DNA from: SHLQ01 sp033344795
GTDB lineage: Bacteria; Actinomycetota; Acidimicrobiia; Acidimicrobiales; SHLQ01
Assembly: GCA_033344795.1 (NCBI GenBank)
Contig: JAWPMS010000001.1
Location: 3,596,001 to 3,660,000, forward strand
DNA length: 64,000 nucleotides
Reading direction: 5' to 3'
Of this stretch, positions 50,653 through 59,624 are shown piece by piece. The position numbers and the translations under genes were made by a program. Each line of letters starts with the position of its first letter. Positions within the stretch are counted from its first letter, which is position 1. Below the pieces are notes generated by a model. The model did not search any database. It was given only the letters and a program-made list of their open reading frames with translations, and was not told the DNA's origin.

Positions 50653-52017
50653 GTGACAGATCTGTTCGCCGCAGCGGCCGAAATCCAGCAGGCGAAACGG
50701 GCACCTCTCGCGGATCGGCTTCGTCCCATCAGGCTCGACGACATCGTTGGTCAGGACCATCTTCTCGGTGCCGACCGTCCGCTTCGAGCCCTGATCGAGT
50801 CGGACACCCTCGGCTCGGTGATCTTCTGGGGTCCACCCGGAACGGGAAAGACAACCCTCGCGAAGGTCATCGCACGCACGACAGAACGAAGCTTCGAGGC
50901 CCTTTCGGCGGTGAGCGCGTCGGTGAAGGACGTGCGAGAGGTCCTCGCTCGTGCCCAAGACCGCCTCGGGCAACAAGGCCAAGGAACGATCTTGTTTCTC
51001 GATGAAGTGCACCGCTTCAACAAGAGCCAACAAGATGCACTACTGCCAGGGGTTGAGAGTGGATTGATCTCTCTCATCGGGGCCACGACGGAGAACCCGA
51101 ACTTCGAGGTGAATGCGGCGCTGAGAAGCCGGTCGACCCTGTTTCGGCTGAACATGCTCGACGAGGATGCTGTCCGAGAGTTGTTGGGTCGAGGACTCGA
51201 GGCGGAGGGGGTCGAAGCCTCGGAGGACGCGCTCCAACTGCTGGTCGATCGAAGTGCCGGTGACGGACGCCAAGCGCTGACTGCACTCGGGGTCGCTGCG
51301 GCGCTCGCAAAGGGAAGCGGCTCCTCGAGCGGCCTGCGGACCGACTCCGCCGCGGGTCCGGATCCGTCGCCTGGCGGCTCCTCGACCGGCCTGCGGAAGG
51401 TGCGCCTTGAGCACGTCGAGGCTGCGCTGGGCACGAAGGCCATTCGTTACGGAGTCGACGATCACTATGACGTCATCAGTGCGTTCATCAAGAGCATCCG
51501 AGGCAGCGATGTGGACGCAGGCCTGTATTGGCTCTACCGAATGCTCGATGCAGGTGAATCTGCCCGCTTCATCGCGCGACGCCTGGTGATCCTGGCATCG
51601 GAGGACATCGGTATGGCCGATCCGATGGCGCTCATCATCGCAAACGGTGCGGCGAGCGCTGTCGAGTTCGTGGGGCTGCCGGAAGCCGAATTCAATCTCA
51701 CCCAAGCGGTGGTCCATCTGGCGACCGCTCCCAAGTCGAACTCGCTCACGACGGCGAGGGCCAAGGCGAAGGAAGCTGCACAGGGGGCGGGCAACGGCGA
51801 GGTTCCCGCCCACTTGCGCGATGCGCACTACAAGGGTGCCGCCGGTCTCGGACATGGCGAGGGGTATCGTTACCCACACAACGATCCGCAAGGTTGGGTC
51901 GATCAGCAATATCGGCCGCCGGAAGTGGCCGATCAGGTGTACTACATTCCGTCTGAGCACGGTGCCGAGCCCGCACGCTGGGAACGGTGGAACAAGGAGC
52001 GAAGCTCTGATGCCTAA
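50653..52017 (+). CDS. rarA: RarA/MgsA replication-associated recombination ATPase
   Basis: A 454-residue AAA+ ATPase related to clamp loaders and RuvB. Walker A GPPGTGKTT is near residue 60, Walker B LFLDEVHRFNKSQQD near 114, and the C-terminal part has DHYDVISAFIKSIRGSD near 277. It acts at stalled replication forks. Between the lid domain and the C-terminal domain is a low-complexity linker (about 219-248) built from a duplicated segment, GSSSGLR and GSSTGLR. The start is GTG. The next gene overlaps its end by 8 bases. Confidence 0.95.
   Translation: MTDLFAAAAEIQQAKRAPLADRLRPIRLDDIVGQDHLLGADRPLRALIESDTLGSVIFWGPPGTGKTTLAKVIARTTERSFEALSAVSASVKDVREVLARAQDRLGQQGQGTILFLDEVHRFNKSQQDALLPGVESGLISLIGATTENPNFEVNAALRSRSTLFRLNMLDEDAVRELLGRGLEAEGVEASEDALQLLVDRSAGDGRQALTALGVAAALAKGSGSSSGLRTDSAAGPDPSPGGSSTGLRKVRLEHVEAALGTKAIRYGVDDHYDVISAFIKSIRGSDVDAGLYWLYRMLDAGESARFIARRLVILASEDIGMADPMALIIANGAASAVEFVGLPEAEFNLTQAVVHLATAPKSNSLTTARAKAKEAAQGAGNGEVPAHLRDAHYKGAAGLGHGEGYRYPHNDPQGWVDQQYRPPEVADQVYYIPSEHGAEPARWERWNKERSSDA
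51317..51397 (+). repeat. In-frame direct repeat inside rarA
   Basis: A 24-base segment at 51317-51340 recurs at 51374-51397 with one mismatch and a 57-base period (19 codons). It encodes the Gly/Ser linker of RarA. The unit length keeps the frame. Confidence 0.8.
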
Positions 52018-52357
52018 ACGACTCTTTTGGATGAGCAGCGGCTATGTCGCCGGTGCGACGTCGAGCTGGTGGGTGCAGCGCAAGGTCAAGCGCGAGGTCG
52101 AAAAGGTCCTGCCGCAGGCGATTCGCAACGAGGTGACGGGGCGCGTCACGGCGGCGCGCGACCGCGCGGTCGACGTGACAACGACGCTGCCTGGTGCCCA
52201 ACAGGCCAAGCACGCATGGCAACGGATGAAGCCACAACCGATCGATCTGACCGATTCTGCGAACTCCTCGCCGTCGTTGTCGATCGTCGACGGGGGACTC
52301 GTCGACGAGCCCGGTATCGCGCGCCTGCGCCATCGGGCGCGGCGAGGTCGCCGCTAG
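52010..52357 (+). CDS. Small membrane-associated protein (DUF6167-like)
   Basis: A 115-residue protein starting MPKRLFWMSSGYVAGA, with a short N-terminal hydrophobic segment then basic, helical sequence (VQRKVKREVEKVL) and an arginine-rich end. In actinobacterial genomes a small protein of this style (DUF6167 in Streptomyces) often lies just before alaS; the match is by pattern and position only. AAGGAG precedes the ATG, and the start overlaps rarA by 8 bases. Confidence 0.75.
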   Translation: MPKRLFWMSSGYVAGATSSWWVQRKVKREVEKVLPQAIRNEVTGRVTAARDRAVDVTTTLPGAQQAKHAWQRMKPQPIDLTDSANSSPSLSIVDGGLVDEPGIARLRHRARRGRR

Positions 52358-52370
52358 TTCGATCGACCGA

Positions 52371-52388
52371 GTCGTTCTTCGGAACGAC
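52371..52388. terminator. Perfect UUCG-tetraloop hairpin before alaS
   Basis: GTCGTTC-TTCG-GAACGAC is a perfect 7-base-pair stem closed by C(UUCG)G, an unusually stable loop. It lies 14 bases after the stop of the gene at 52010 and before the alaS -10 box. There is no U-rich tail, so it may be a non-canonical terminator or a 3'-end stabilising hairpin. Confidence 0.55.
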
Positions 52389-52425
52389 AGTGGTCGCATG
52401 GCCATTCGGGCTCGATAGGCACAGG

Positions 52426-52431
52426 TAGGCT
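52426..52431 (+). promoter_or_regulatory. Putative -10 box of alaS
   Basis: TAGGCT ends 10 bases before the alaS ATG at 52442, leaving room for a very short or absent leader. Confidence 0.45.
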
Positions 52432-52441
52432 TGTCGCCGAT

Positions 52442-55003
52442 ATGGAAGCCAAAGACGTACGCCGTAGTTTCACCGAATTCTTCACCCAACGCGGGCACGA
52501 GGCGGTGCCGTCGGCCAGCATCATTCCCCACGACGACACGTTGCTGTTCACGAACTCGGGCATGGTGCCGTTCAAGCCGGTCTTCCAGGGCACAGAAAAG
52601 GTGCCGTACAGCCGGGCGATCACCGTGCAGAAGTGCGTCCGCGCCGGCGGAAAGCACAACGATCTCGACGAAGTCGGACGTACCGCTCGCCACCTCACCT
52701 TCTTCGAGATGATGGGCAACTTCAGCTTTGGTGACTATTTCAAAGAAGACGCGATCCCCTTCGCGTGGGAATTCTTGACCGACGTGCTCGGGCTCCCACC
52801 AGAGAAGTTGTGGGTCACGGTTCATCTCACCGATGACGAGGCAGAAGAGATCTGGGCCACGAAGGTTGGCATTCCACGAGAACGCATTCAACGCCTCGAC
52901 GAAGACAATTGGTGGCGCATGGCCGACACCGGTCCGAACGGGCCGAGCTCGGAGATCTTTTTCGACCTCGGACCCGAGTATGGTCCCGAGGGCGGACCCG
53001 CAAACCTTGACGCTGACGCCAGATTCGTCGAGATCTGGAATCTCGTCTTCATGCAGTTCGATCAGCAGCCCGACGGCTCGCAGGTTCCGCTGCCGAAGCC
53101 ATCGATCGATACCGGAGCCGGTCTGGAGCGAATCCTCACCGTGCTCCAGGGAGTCGGGTCGATCTGGGAGACCGATGAGTTTGTGAAACTCTTGGCCTCG
53201 GCTTCAGCACTCACCGGCGTGTCCGATGGCGCAGATCCGAAGTCGGACGTATCGCTTCGCATCCTGGCCGATCACGCGCGGTCCACGACGTTCATGATCA
53301 ACGATGGTGTGTTCCCCTCGAACGAAGATCGTGGGTATGTGCTTCGTCGCATCATGCGGCGCGCCATCCGTCATGCATACCTGCTTGGTGTAGAAGCGCC
53401 CGTCATGGCATCTCTGGTGTCGACCGTGGTCGAGATCATGGGCGATGACTACCCAGAGATCCGACAGAACGAAGAGTCGATCCGCACGATGGTCGAGCGC
53501 GAAGAGGTTCGTTTCCGACAGACCATCGAAACCGGCTTGAGCATTCTCGATTCAGAACTCGACGCCGTCGAGCAGGGTGCGCCGCTGCCTGGCTCGGTGG
53601 CTTTCAAGTTGCACGACACGTTTGGGTTTCCTCTCGAGCTCACGCAAGAAATCGTTGAAGAGCGCGGCCGAGGCGTCGACACCGAAGGGTTCGCCGCAGC
53701 GATGAGCGAGCAGCGAGAACGGGCGCGTGCCGACCAGAAGAAGAAGAGTGTTGCCGCCGACTTGTCCACGTTCGTGGCGGTGCTCGATGAACACGGCGGA
53801 ACGAAATTCGTGGGTCGAGATCAGCTCACCGACGTCGCCGCCCGGGTTCTCTGGGTCGGATCGGAAGGTGTCGTGCTCGACGACACCCCGTTCTATGCCG
53901 AATCCGGCGGCCAGATTGGCGATGTTGGAACGATCACCGGCCCGGGTGGCGCCGTCGAGATCACCGACTGCACATACGCGGTTCCGACGCTGCACCTGCA
54001 CCACGCCACGGGGGCCGACGCGGTGCTTGCCGTCGGCGATGAGGTCATCGCGTCGATCGATGTGGATCGACGCGCCGCGATCCGGAGAAATCACACCGGG
54101 ACTCACCTGCTCCACTCGGCCCTTCGGACCGTGCTCGGCGACCATGTCCAACAGCAAGGATCCATGGTCGGCCCTGAGCGCTTGAGGTTCGATTTCAGCC
54201 ACTTCGAAGCGGTGACCGCCGATCAAATAGCCGAGATCGAAGATCGAGTGAATGCCGATGTGCTGGCCAACCCGGCGACTTCCCATGAAGAGATGACGAT
54301 GGATGACGCGAAGGAGCGCGGTGCCATTGCGTTCTTCGGCGACAAGTACGGCGACGTGGTCCGCGTCCTCGAAGCCGGCCCGAATTCGATCGAGTTGTGC
54401 GGTGGAACCCATGTTTCGGCGCTCGGCGACATCGGACTGTTGAAGATCGTTTCGGAGAGTTCCATCGGCTCGAACGTTCGTCGCGTGGAAGCGGTTACGG
54501 GCTCGTCCACGATCGACCTCCTCCGCTCGGAGCAGGCGGTCGTTTCGGCGCTTGCCGACACGGTCGGAGTGCCGGTGGATGACGTCGTGTCCGGAGTGCA
54601 GCGAAGGGTGGCCGAGCTCGCTGAGGTTCGCAAAGAACTCGCTGCAGCCAAACGCCAGTCAGCTGTCGGACGCGCTGGCGAAATGGCCGCTGAGGCCGTC
54701 GATGGAATACTCGTCGCTCGCATCGATGAGCTGGATCGGGACTCGCTTCGCGATTTGGCCGTGGCAATCCGAGACAAGGGTGTGCCGTCGGTTGCGCTCG
54801 GTGCAGCACTCGAAGGTGGAGGCGTGGCGCTCGTCGCAGCCGTCACCGAAGAGTCACCACAACACGCAGGGGAGTGGCTGGCCGACGCTGCGAAGCTGGT
54901 CGGCGGAGGTGGGAAGAAGGCCCCTGACATCTCCGTCGTTGGTGGTCGCGACCCAGAACAACTCGATGCGGCGCTCGAGCTGATACGCGCCGCCGCAGGG
55001 TGA
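52442..55003 (+). CDS. alaS: Alanyl-tRNA synthetase
   Basis: An 853-residue enzyme with the class II catalytic domain (FTNSGMVPFKPVF near 34, RTARHLTFFEMMGNFSFGDYF near 80). The editing domain carries the zinc ligands HTGTHLLH near 552 and CGGTHVS near 653, and a C-terminal oligomerisation part follows. All key residues are present. It overlaps ruvX by 4 bases. A stable hairpin separates it from the upstream rarA unit. Confidence 0.97.
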   Translation: MEAKDVRRSFTEFFTQRGHEAVPSASIIPHDDTLLFTNSGMVPFKPVFQGTEKVPYSRAITVQKCVRAGGKHNDLDEVGRTARHLTFFEMMGNFSFGDYFKEDAIPFAWEFLTDVLGLPPEKLWVTVHLTDDEAEEIWATKVGIPRERIQRLDEDNWWRMADTGPNGPSSEIFFDLGPEYGPEGGPANLDADARFVEIWNLVFMQFDQQPDGSQVPLPKPSIDTGAGLERILTVLQGVGSIWETDEFVKLLASASALTGVSDGADPKSDVSLRILADHARSTTFMINDGVFPSNEDRGYVLRRIMRRAIRHAYLLGVEAPVMASLVSTVVEIMGDDYPEIRQNEESIRTMVEREEVRFRQTIETGLSILDSELDAVEQGAPLPGSVAFKLHDTFGFPLELTQEIVEERGRGVDTEGFAAAMSEQRERARADQKKKSVAADLSTFVAVLDEHGGTKFVGRDQLTDVAARVLWVGSEGVVLDDTPFYAESGGQIGDVGTITGPGGAVEITDCTYAVPTLHLHHATGADAVLAVGDEVIASIDVDRRAAIRRNHTGTHLLHSALRTVLGDHVQQQGSMVGPERLRFDFSHFEAVTADQIAEIEDRVNADVLANPATSHEEMTMDDAKERGAIAFFGDKYGDVVRVLEAGPNSIELCGGTHVSALGDIGLLKIVSESSIGSNVRRVEAVTGSSTIDLLRSEQAVVSALADTVGVPVDDVVSGVQRRVAELAEVRKELAAAKRQSAVGRAGEMAAEAVDGILVARIDELDRDSLRDLAVAIRDKGVPSVALGAALEGGGVALVAAVTEESPQHAGEWLADAAKLVGGGGKKAPDISVVGGRDPEQLDAALELIRAAAG

Positions 55004-55434
55004 CATCGACCTCCGCCCCTGGGCGTGCGCTCGGGCTGGACCTCGGTTCACATCGCATCGGGGTCGCCATCAGCAACGATGAACGAACTGTCGCGACGCC
55101 ACTCGAGGTGGTCCCGGCGCGCGACCGTGCTGCTGCCGATCGGCGGATCGTGGCGATCGTCGAAGAGTGGGAGCCAACAGTCGTGGTCGTCGGCATGCCG
55201 CTACAGCTGAATGGCGAGAGCGGGTTGGCCGTGCGTCGGACCAAGAAAGTGGTCGATCGGCTACGTGCCACCATTTCACTCCCCTTCGTCACCTACGATG
55301 AGCGTCTGACGACGGTCACCGCGCACCGGTCCCTTGATGAGCAGAACGTCCGGAGCCACGATCGTCGAGACATGGTCGACATGATCGCGGCGCAGGTGAT
55401 CTTGCAGGGCTGGATGGACAAAGAACGAACATGA
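55000..55434 (+). CDS. ruvX: RuvX/YqgF pre-16S rRNA nuclease
   Basis: A 144-residue RNase H-like protein with GLDLGSHRIGVAIS near 12 (first catalytic Asp), VVVVGMPLQLNGE near 61, YDERLTTVTA near 98 and DMVDMIAAQVILQ near 127. Homologues process the 5' end of 16S rRNA. It starts with GTG overlapping the alaS stop and ends overlapping mltG by 4 bases. Confidence 0.95.
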   Translation: MTSTSAPGRALGLDLGSHRIGVAISNDERTVATPLEVVPARDRAAADRRIVAIVEEWEPTVVVVGMPLQLNGESGLAVRRTKKVVDRLRATISLPFVTYDERLTTVTAHRSLDEQNVRSHDRRDMVDMIAAQVILQGWMDKERT

Positions 55435-56921
55435 CAGACAAGAACTCCGAATCCGACGGCAAGGACACCAATCCGTCAGGTGTCGACCGTCTCCTCAGTC
55501 GCTTCGGCCCCGTCCCCGACGCTGGCACGGGTCGACAAGCGCCAGGACCACGACCCTCCGGTGATCCGCTCGAGCGGCCGCCAGAAGGGCGTCGGCGTCA
55601 TCCAGCGGGGGCATCGCCGGCCTCCTCACAACAAACGGCCACGATCGAGGCCCCAGCTCCGCTCTTCGACGAGCCTCACGATGAGGTCTTTGGAGATCCC
55701 ATCCTGGGTGTCGGCACGTGGGTCGATCCGGCGGTCGAGCCCGATTCGGTTCGTCCGCCTGGCGAGCAGGTGGAACCGGTCGAGATCATCGACCGTCGTG
55801 ACTGGGTTCGAATGCCCCGCCGCACCGGTCCCGTTTTTCGATTTCTGTTGATCGGTTTCGTTCTCGTTCTCGGCGTTTCGTTCGTATTCGGACGCGTGAC
55901 CACGTGGTTCGACGAGCAATACGACCCGCCGGGAGAGCCGGGTTCTTCGGTCGAGTTTGCAATCCCCGCCGGAGCCACGGCCAATGACGTGACACAGCAA
56001 CTGTTCGCAGAGAACGTGATCACCAATCCGACGCTCTTTCGTTATTGGTTGGGAGACAATCTCGACGGAGACTTCCAGGCTGGCGACTACGTGTGTTTGC
56101 AGGAGAACATGTCGTTCGACGAGGCACTTGAGTGCCTCGATGGCGTCGGGCCCGTGCCGCCAAGTTTCTTCTCGGTCACGATTCCCGAGGGTCTGAGGCT
56201 CGAAGAGATCATCGATGTCCTCAACGCGGAGAACCCCGGGTTCACCAAGGCCGACCTCGAAGCCGACCTCCAAGCCACGCTGGTGAGCGTTGGGTTGACC
56301 GGTGTGCCCGATGGGCCATTGCCCGGCAGTCCTGATCCGACAGGAAGCGGTAAGGAAGGTCTGCTGTTCCCCGCGACCTATCAGATCGACGAGAAGAACG
56401 AGGCGGACACACTCGACATCTTGCGTCGGATGGCCGACACGATGGAGCTGAAATTCACCCAGATCGTCGATTCGACGGGGAAGTCACCGGTGATCGACGA
56501 GCTCGAGCTGACCGACTACGAGGTCTTGACGATCGCCTCGCTCATCGAAGAGGAATATCTGATCGACGAAGATCTCGGGCGCATCTCGCGGGTCATCTAC
56601 AACCGCCTGCTGCATGGTCGTTTCTCGCTCGGGATCGACGCCACCTCGTGTTACGCCGCGCAGAAGCCGTGCGCCGACCTGACACAAGAGGATCTCGACA
56701 GCACGTCGCCGTGGAATACACGAGATCTCGGCAACTACGGCCTGCCGCCGACGCCGATTGCGGCACCGGGTGAGAAGGCGATTCGAGCTGCACTGAATCC
56801 TGAAGAGGGCTCGTGGCTCTACTACGTACGGACCGAAGAAGATGGTGGCCACACGTTCGCAACGACAGACGCTGAGTTCCAAGCGGCGAAGGCGGTCTGC
56901 GTCGAACGGGGATACTGCTGA
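55431..56921 (+). CDS. mltG: MltG endolytic murein transglycosylase
   Basis: A 496-residue protein with a long proline-rich cytoplasmic N-terminus (about 1-135), one membrane helix (FLLIGFVLVLGVSFVFGRV, about 138-156) and an external YceG/MltG domain. The catalytic Glu lies in IASLIEEEY near 368, followed by SRVIYNRLLHGRFSLGID. It cuts nascent glycan strands and limits their length. Coupled to ruvX by a 4-base overlap; aroE follows after 17 bases. Confidence 0.94.
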   Translation: MTDKNSESDGKDTNPSGVDRLLSRFGPVPDAGTGRQAPGPRPSGDPLERPPEGRRRHPAGASPASSQQTATIEAPAPLFDEPHDEVFGDPILGVGTWVDPAVEPDSVRPPGEQVEPVEIIDRRDWVRMPRRTGPVFRFLLIGFVLVLGVSFVFGRVTTWFDEQYDPPGEPGSSVEFAIPAGATANDVTQQLFAENVITNPTLFRYWLGDNLDGDFQAGDYVCLQENMSFDEALECLDGVGPVPPSFFSVTIPEGLRLEEIIDVLNAENPGFTKADLEADLQATLVSVGLTGVPDGPLPGSPDPTGSGKEGLLFPATYQIDEKNEADTLDILRRMADTMELKFTQIVDSTGKSPVIDELELTDYEVLTIASLIEEEYLIDEDLGRISRVIYNRLLHGRFSLGIDATSCYAAQKPCADLTQEDLDSTSPWNTRDLGNYGLPPTPIAAPGEKAIRAALNPEEGSWLYYVRTEEDGGHTFATTDAEFQAAKAVCVERGYC

Positions 56922-56938
56922 GCGAAGGCACAGCACCT

Positions 56939-57790
56939 GTGACGCCTCCAGGTCGGATCCATGCGGGTGTGATCGGCGCGCCCGTCGAACACTCTCGTTC
57001 ACCGGCCATTCACCTCGCTGCGGCGCGAGCGACGGGCGTCGACCTCGACTATCGAGCGATCCACGTGCAACCCGATGAACTGACCGCGATGATCACGTCG
57101 ATGCGAGACACCGGTATGCGCGGGCTCTCGGTCACCATGCCGCACAAACACGCGGTGATCGGCGAGCTGGATGAACTCACCAGCTCGGCTCGGGTGCTCA
57201 ATGCGGTGAATCACATCACGAACACCGGCGGTCACTTGATCGGCAACAACACCGATGGCGAAGGGTTCCTATTGGGTCTCTCACACGCACATGGCATCGA
57301 TGTAGCCGGAATGCAGGTCGCCATCTTTGGCGCAGGTGGCGCGGCGAGGGCGATCATCCAGGCGTGCGCAGCGGCGGGAGCGCGTCAGATCTTTGTGATT
57401 GCGCGCGACCTCGACCGAGCGCAGGCCGCGGCCGAGGTCGGTGGCGAGGTCGCCGCGCCGGCATCGACGCCCGCTCTGCGAGACGCTGATCTGGTGGTGA
57501 ACGCCACGCCGGTCGGTATGGCCGGCACGCCCGGCGATGGTCAGGTTCCCTTCGACGTGCATGCGCTGCGAGATGACAGCGTGGTCGTGGACATCGTCTA
57601 CGACCCGGTGGAAACACCTTTGCTCAAAGCGTCGCGGGCTCGCCAGCTCCGAGGGGTCGACGGTCTCGCCATGCTTGCCGGACAGGCAGCTGCGCAATTC
57701 TCGACTTGGACAGGTGTACCCGCACCGCTCGATGTCATGATCGCCGCAGCGACAGGCGACGCGTCCGACGGGAACACTTCAATTTCATAG
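56939..57790 (+). CDS. aroE: Shikimate dehydrogenase
   Basis: A 283-residue NADPH-dependent enzyme reducing 3-dehydroshikimate. VIGAPVEHSRSPAIH near 9 binds substrate, SVTMPHKHAV near 63 holds the catalytic Lys, NNTDGEGF near 102 the Asp, and FGAGGAARAII near 127 the nucleotide. It starts with GTG. Unlike many Actinobacteria, no aroC or aroK follows before aroB. Confidence 0.95.
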   Translation: MTPPGRIHAGVIGAPVEHSRSPAIHLAAARATGVDLDYRAIHVQPDELTAMITSMRDTGMRGLSVTMPHKHAVIGELDELTSSARVLNAVNHITNTGGHLIGNNTDGEGFLLGLSHAHGIDVAGMQVAIFGAGGAARAIIQACAAAGARQIFVIARDLDRAQAAAEVGGEVAAPASTPALRDADLVVNATPVGMAGTPGDGQVPFDVHALRDDSVVVDIVYDPVETPLLKASRARQLRGVDGLAMLAGQAAAQFSTWTGVPAPLDVMIAAATGDASDGNTSIS

Positions 57791-57838
57791 CGAACCTGCC
57801 GATTGAGCTTCCAGAAGCGCACTCATCGGAGCATCTTC

Positions 57839-59623
57839 ATGTCACTACAAGGCACTCTCAAGACCCTCGGAATCACCGAGGTGCTCGAATTCCTGTCCGA
57901 CCGCTCAGCGACCGGACGATTGGACGTCACGACCGAAATGGGAACGGCGTCCTACGGGTTCTTGGACGGCGGTGTCGCCGAGTCCGATTACAGCTTCATC
58001 CGCGAGAGTGGCGTTGATGCGGCCGAAGCAACGTATTACGTCGTGTCTGAGCTGGACGGCACGTTCTACTTCGATGATGACCGCGCTCCGCAGACCCAAG
58101 ACGATGTCGAAGACGTGGGTTCCGTGCTCGCTCGCACCGTCGACATCGCCGAGAAGTGGACCGATGTCGAAGAGTCCATCCCGTCCCCGAACCACCTGCT
58201 GATTCGCAACAACGAGCTCGACGGGTCCGTGACCATCCAACCAGAGTGGTGGAAGGCACTGGAGATGATCGGCGAGGGAAGCACCTCGCTTCAGCTTGCG
58301 TCTGCCCTCGAGCTCGGCGCGCTGGATGCGTCGCTCACGGCTTTGGCGATGACGAAAGCCGGACTGCTGATCGTCCGCGAAGTCGACCCTCTCGAGATCG
58401 AACTCGAAGCGGAGGTCGACTCCGCACCCCAAGCCGTCGCCGATACCGCACCAGAGGTGGCCATGGCGCCTCTCCAGGAACAGCCGCCGGCCGTCGTCAA
58501 CGACGACGCCGCCGTGGCGCAGGCACACGAGGTTCCCGAACCGCTCGATGTGGCGGACAACGAAGGCTTCAGCGGCTTCTCGTTTCATGAGGCCGAGGAA
58601 ACCGTTGCCGATTACGCACCGACGCCCGAGCAGCAGCCCGTCCTCGATACTCCGCTCGACAACAGCGGTCCCGATTCGCCTTTCCAGCCAGTCGACATGC
58701 TTGAGATGGTCGACGTCGAGCCTCCGACTCCACAGTTCGCCGAGCCAGCGCCCGAAGCGATTCAAGAACCGACCATGTCGTTCGCGGACCCTGTTCCCGC
58801 AGCCGATGTGCCTCTCGAGGCAGCATCGTTCGAAGCGGTACCAGAGCAACAAGTCGAAACGCCAGCGGTCGACGAATTCGCGGGCTCATCTGGCATGGAC
58901 GATCTGTCGGAGCTCGAATACGTCCTCGAGCCTGATGGGCAGGGCGGCGGTTTTCCTGCGGTCACACCGATCCAAGGCAACGTTGATGCGCCTACGCCTG
59001 CCGAACCACTGCCTCACGTCGACGATGACGACGGCTGGTCGAACGGCCACGATGCAATCGCAGAACCTCTCCAACCGATGGCCGCCACCACGCCGGAGGC
59101 ACTTCCACAGGAAGCTCCTGCGCCATCACACTTCGATTCGGTAGAGCCTTCTCCGTTCGAGGTGCACGAACCTTCACCGTTCGACACCATCGACAGCTCG
59201 ATGGATTCGGGTGCGTTTGCGACACCCGGCGTGCCAGTGCCGGACACCGCTGGAGCCCTTGGCTTTGTCGACTTGCCAGAGCCGCCACCTCCTGCAGCGT
59301 CAACGCTCGAGCAGTCGGCAGCACCGATTCCTGACGCTCCTGTGCAGCCCGTGACAGCCGACACGCACGAAAGCGTAGAGGCCCCTGATTCCGCAACGGC
59401 GATGGCTGGAGAAGTGCTGGACGACCTGGCTTCCATGACCGATGAACTCGAAGAACATGCAGCTGCTTCGGAGAACTGGGAGCTCGATGGCACGTTCGTT
59501 CCCGACGAGAACGCGCCACCTCCATCTGTGGATGGCGATCCGTTCGGTGATCTCGGCGAGCTCTTGAACGATCGCTCGGATGACGAGCGCGGAAGCGTCC
59601 TCAAGTTCCTTCGACGCGACTGA
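57839..59623 (+). CDS. DUF4388 (PATAN-type) protein with long acidic tail
   Basis: A 594-residue protein. Residues 1-105 form a DUF4388 domain (LQGTLKTLGITEVLEFLSDR, GTASYGFLDGG). A helical region to about 195 resembles a winged-helix segment (WWKALEMIGEGSTSLQLAS). Residues about 200-570 are low-complexity, rich in Pro, Ala, Glu and Asp, with repeated SPF and EPxPF-like bits, and the end GSVLKFLRRD is basic. CGGAG precedes the ATG. PATAN-type proteins in other bacteria act in motility and pilus control, and the next gene is a prepilin peptidase, so a pilus role is possible but unproven. Confidence 0.85.
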   Translation: MSLQGTLKTLGITEVLEFLSDRSATGRLDVTTEMGTASYGFLDGGVAESDYSFIRESGVDAAEATYYVVSELDGTFYFDDDRAPQTQDDVEDVGSVLARTVDIAEKWTDVEESIPSPNHLLIRNNELDGSVTIQPEWWKALEMIGEGSTSLQLASALELGALDASLTALAMTKAGLLIVREVDPLEIELEAEVDSAPQAVADTAPEVAMAPLQEQPPAVVNDDAAVAQAHEVPEPLDVADNEGFSGFSFHEAEETVADYAPTPEQQPVLDTPLDNSGPDSPFQPVDMLEMVDVEPPTPQFAEPAPEAIQEPTMSFADPVPAADVPLEAASFEAVPEQQVETPAVDEFAGSSGMDDLSELEYVLEPDGQGGGFPAVTPIQGNVDAPTPAEPLPHVDDDDGWSNGHDAIAEPLQPMAATTPEALPQEAPAPSHFDSVEPSPFEVHEPSPFDTIDSSMDSGAFATPGVPVPDTAGALGFVDLPEPPPPAASTLEQSAAPIPDAPVQPVTADTHESVEAPDSATAMAGEVLDDLASMTDELEEHAAASENWELDGTFVPDENAPPPSVDGDPFGDLGELLNDRSDDERGSVLKFLRRD

Positions 59624-59624
59624 C

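Noticed and set aside
52358..52441. T-box or other riboswitch before alaS
   Set aside because: Only one short hairpin and a -10-like hexamer 10 bases from the start are present; there is no room for a T-box and no T-box sequence.
59580..59624. ATG start for the prepilin peptidase inside the DUF4388 gene
   Set aside because: It adds a polar Ser-rich stretch before the first helix and overlaps the upstream gene by 44 bases. The GTG at 59625 fits better.
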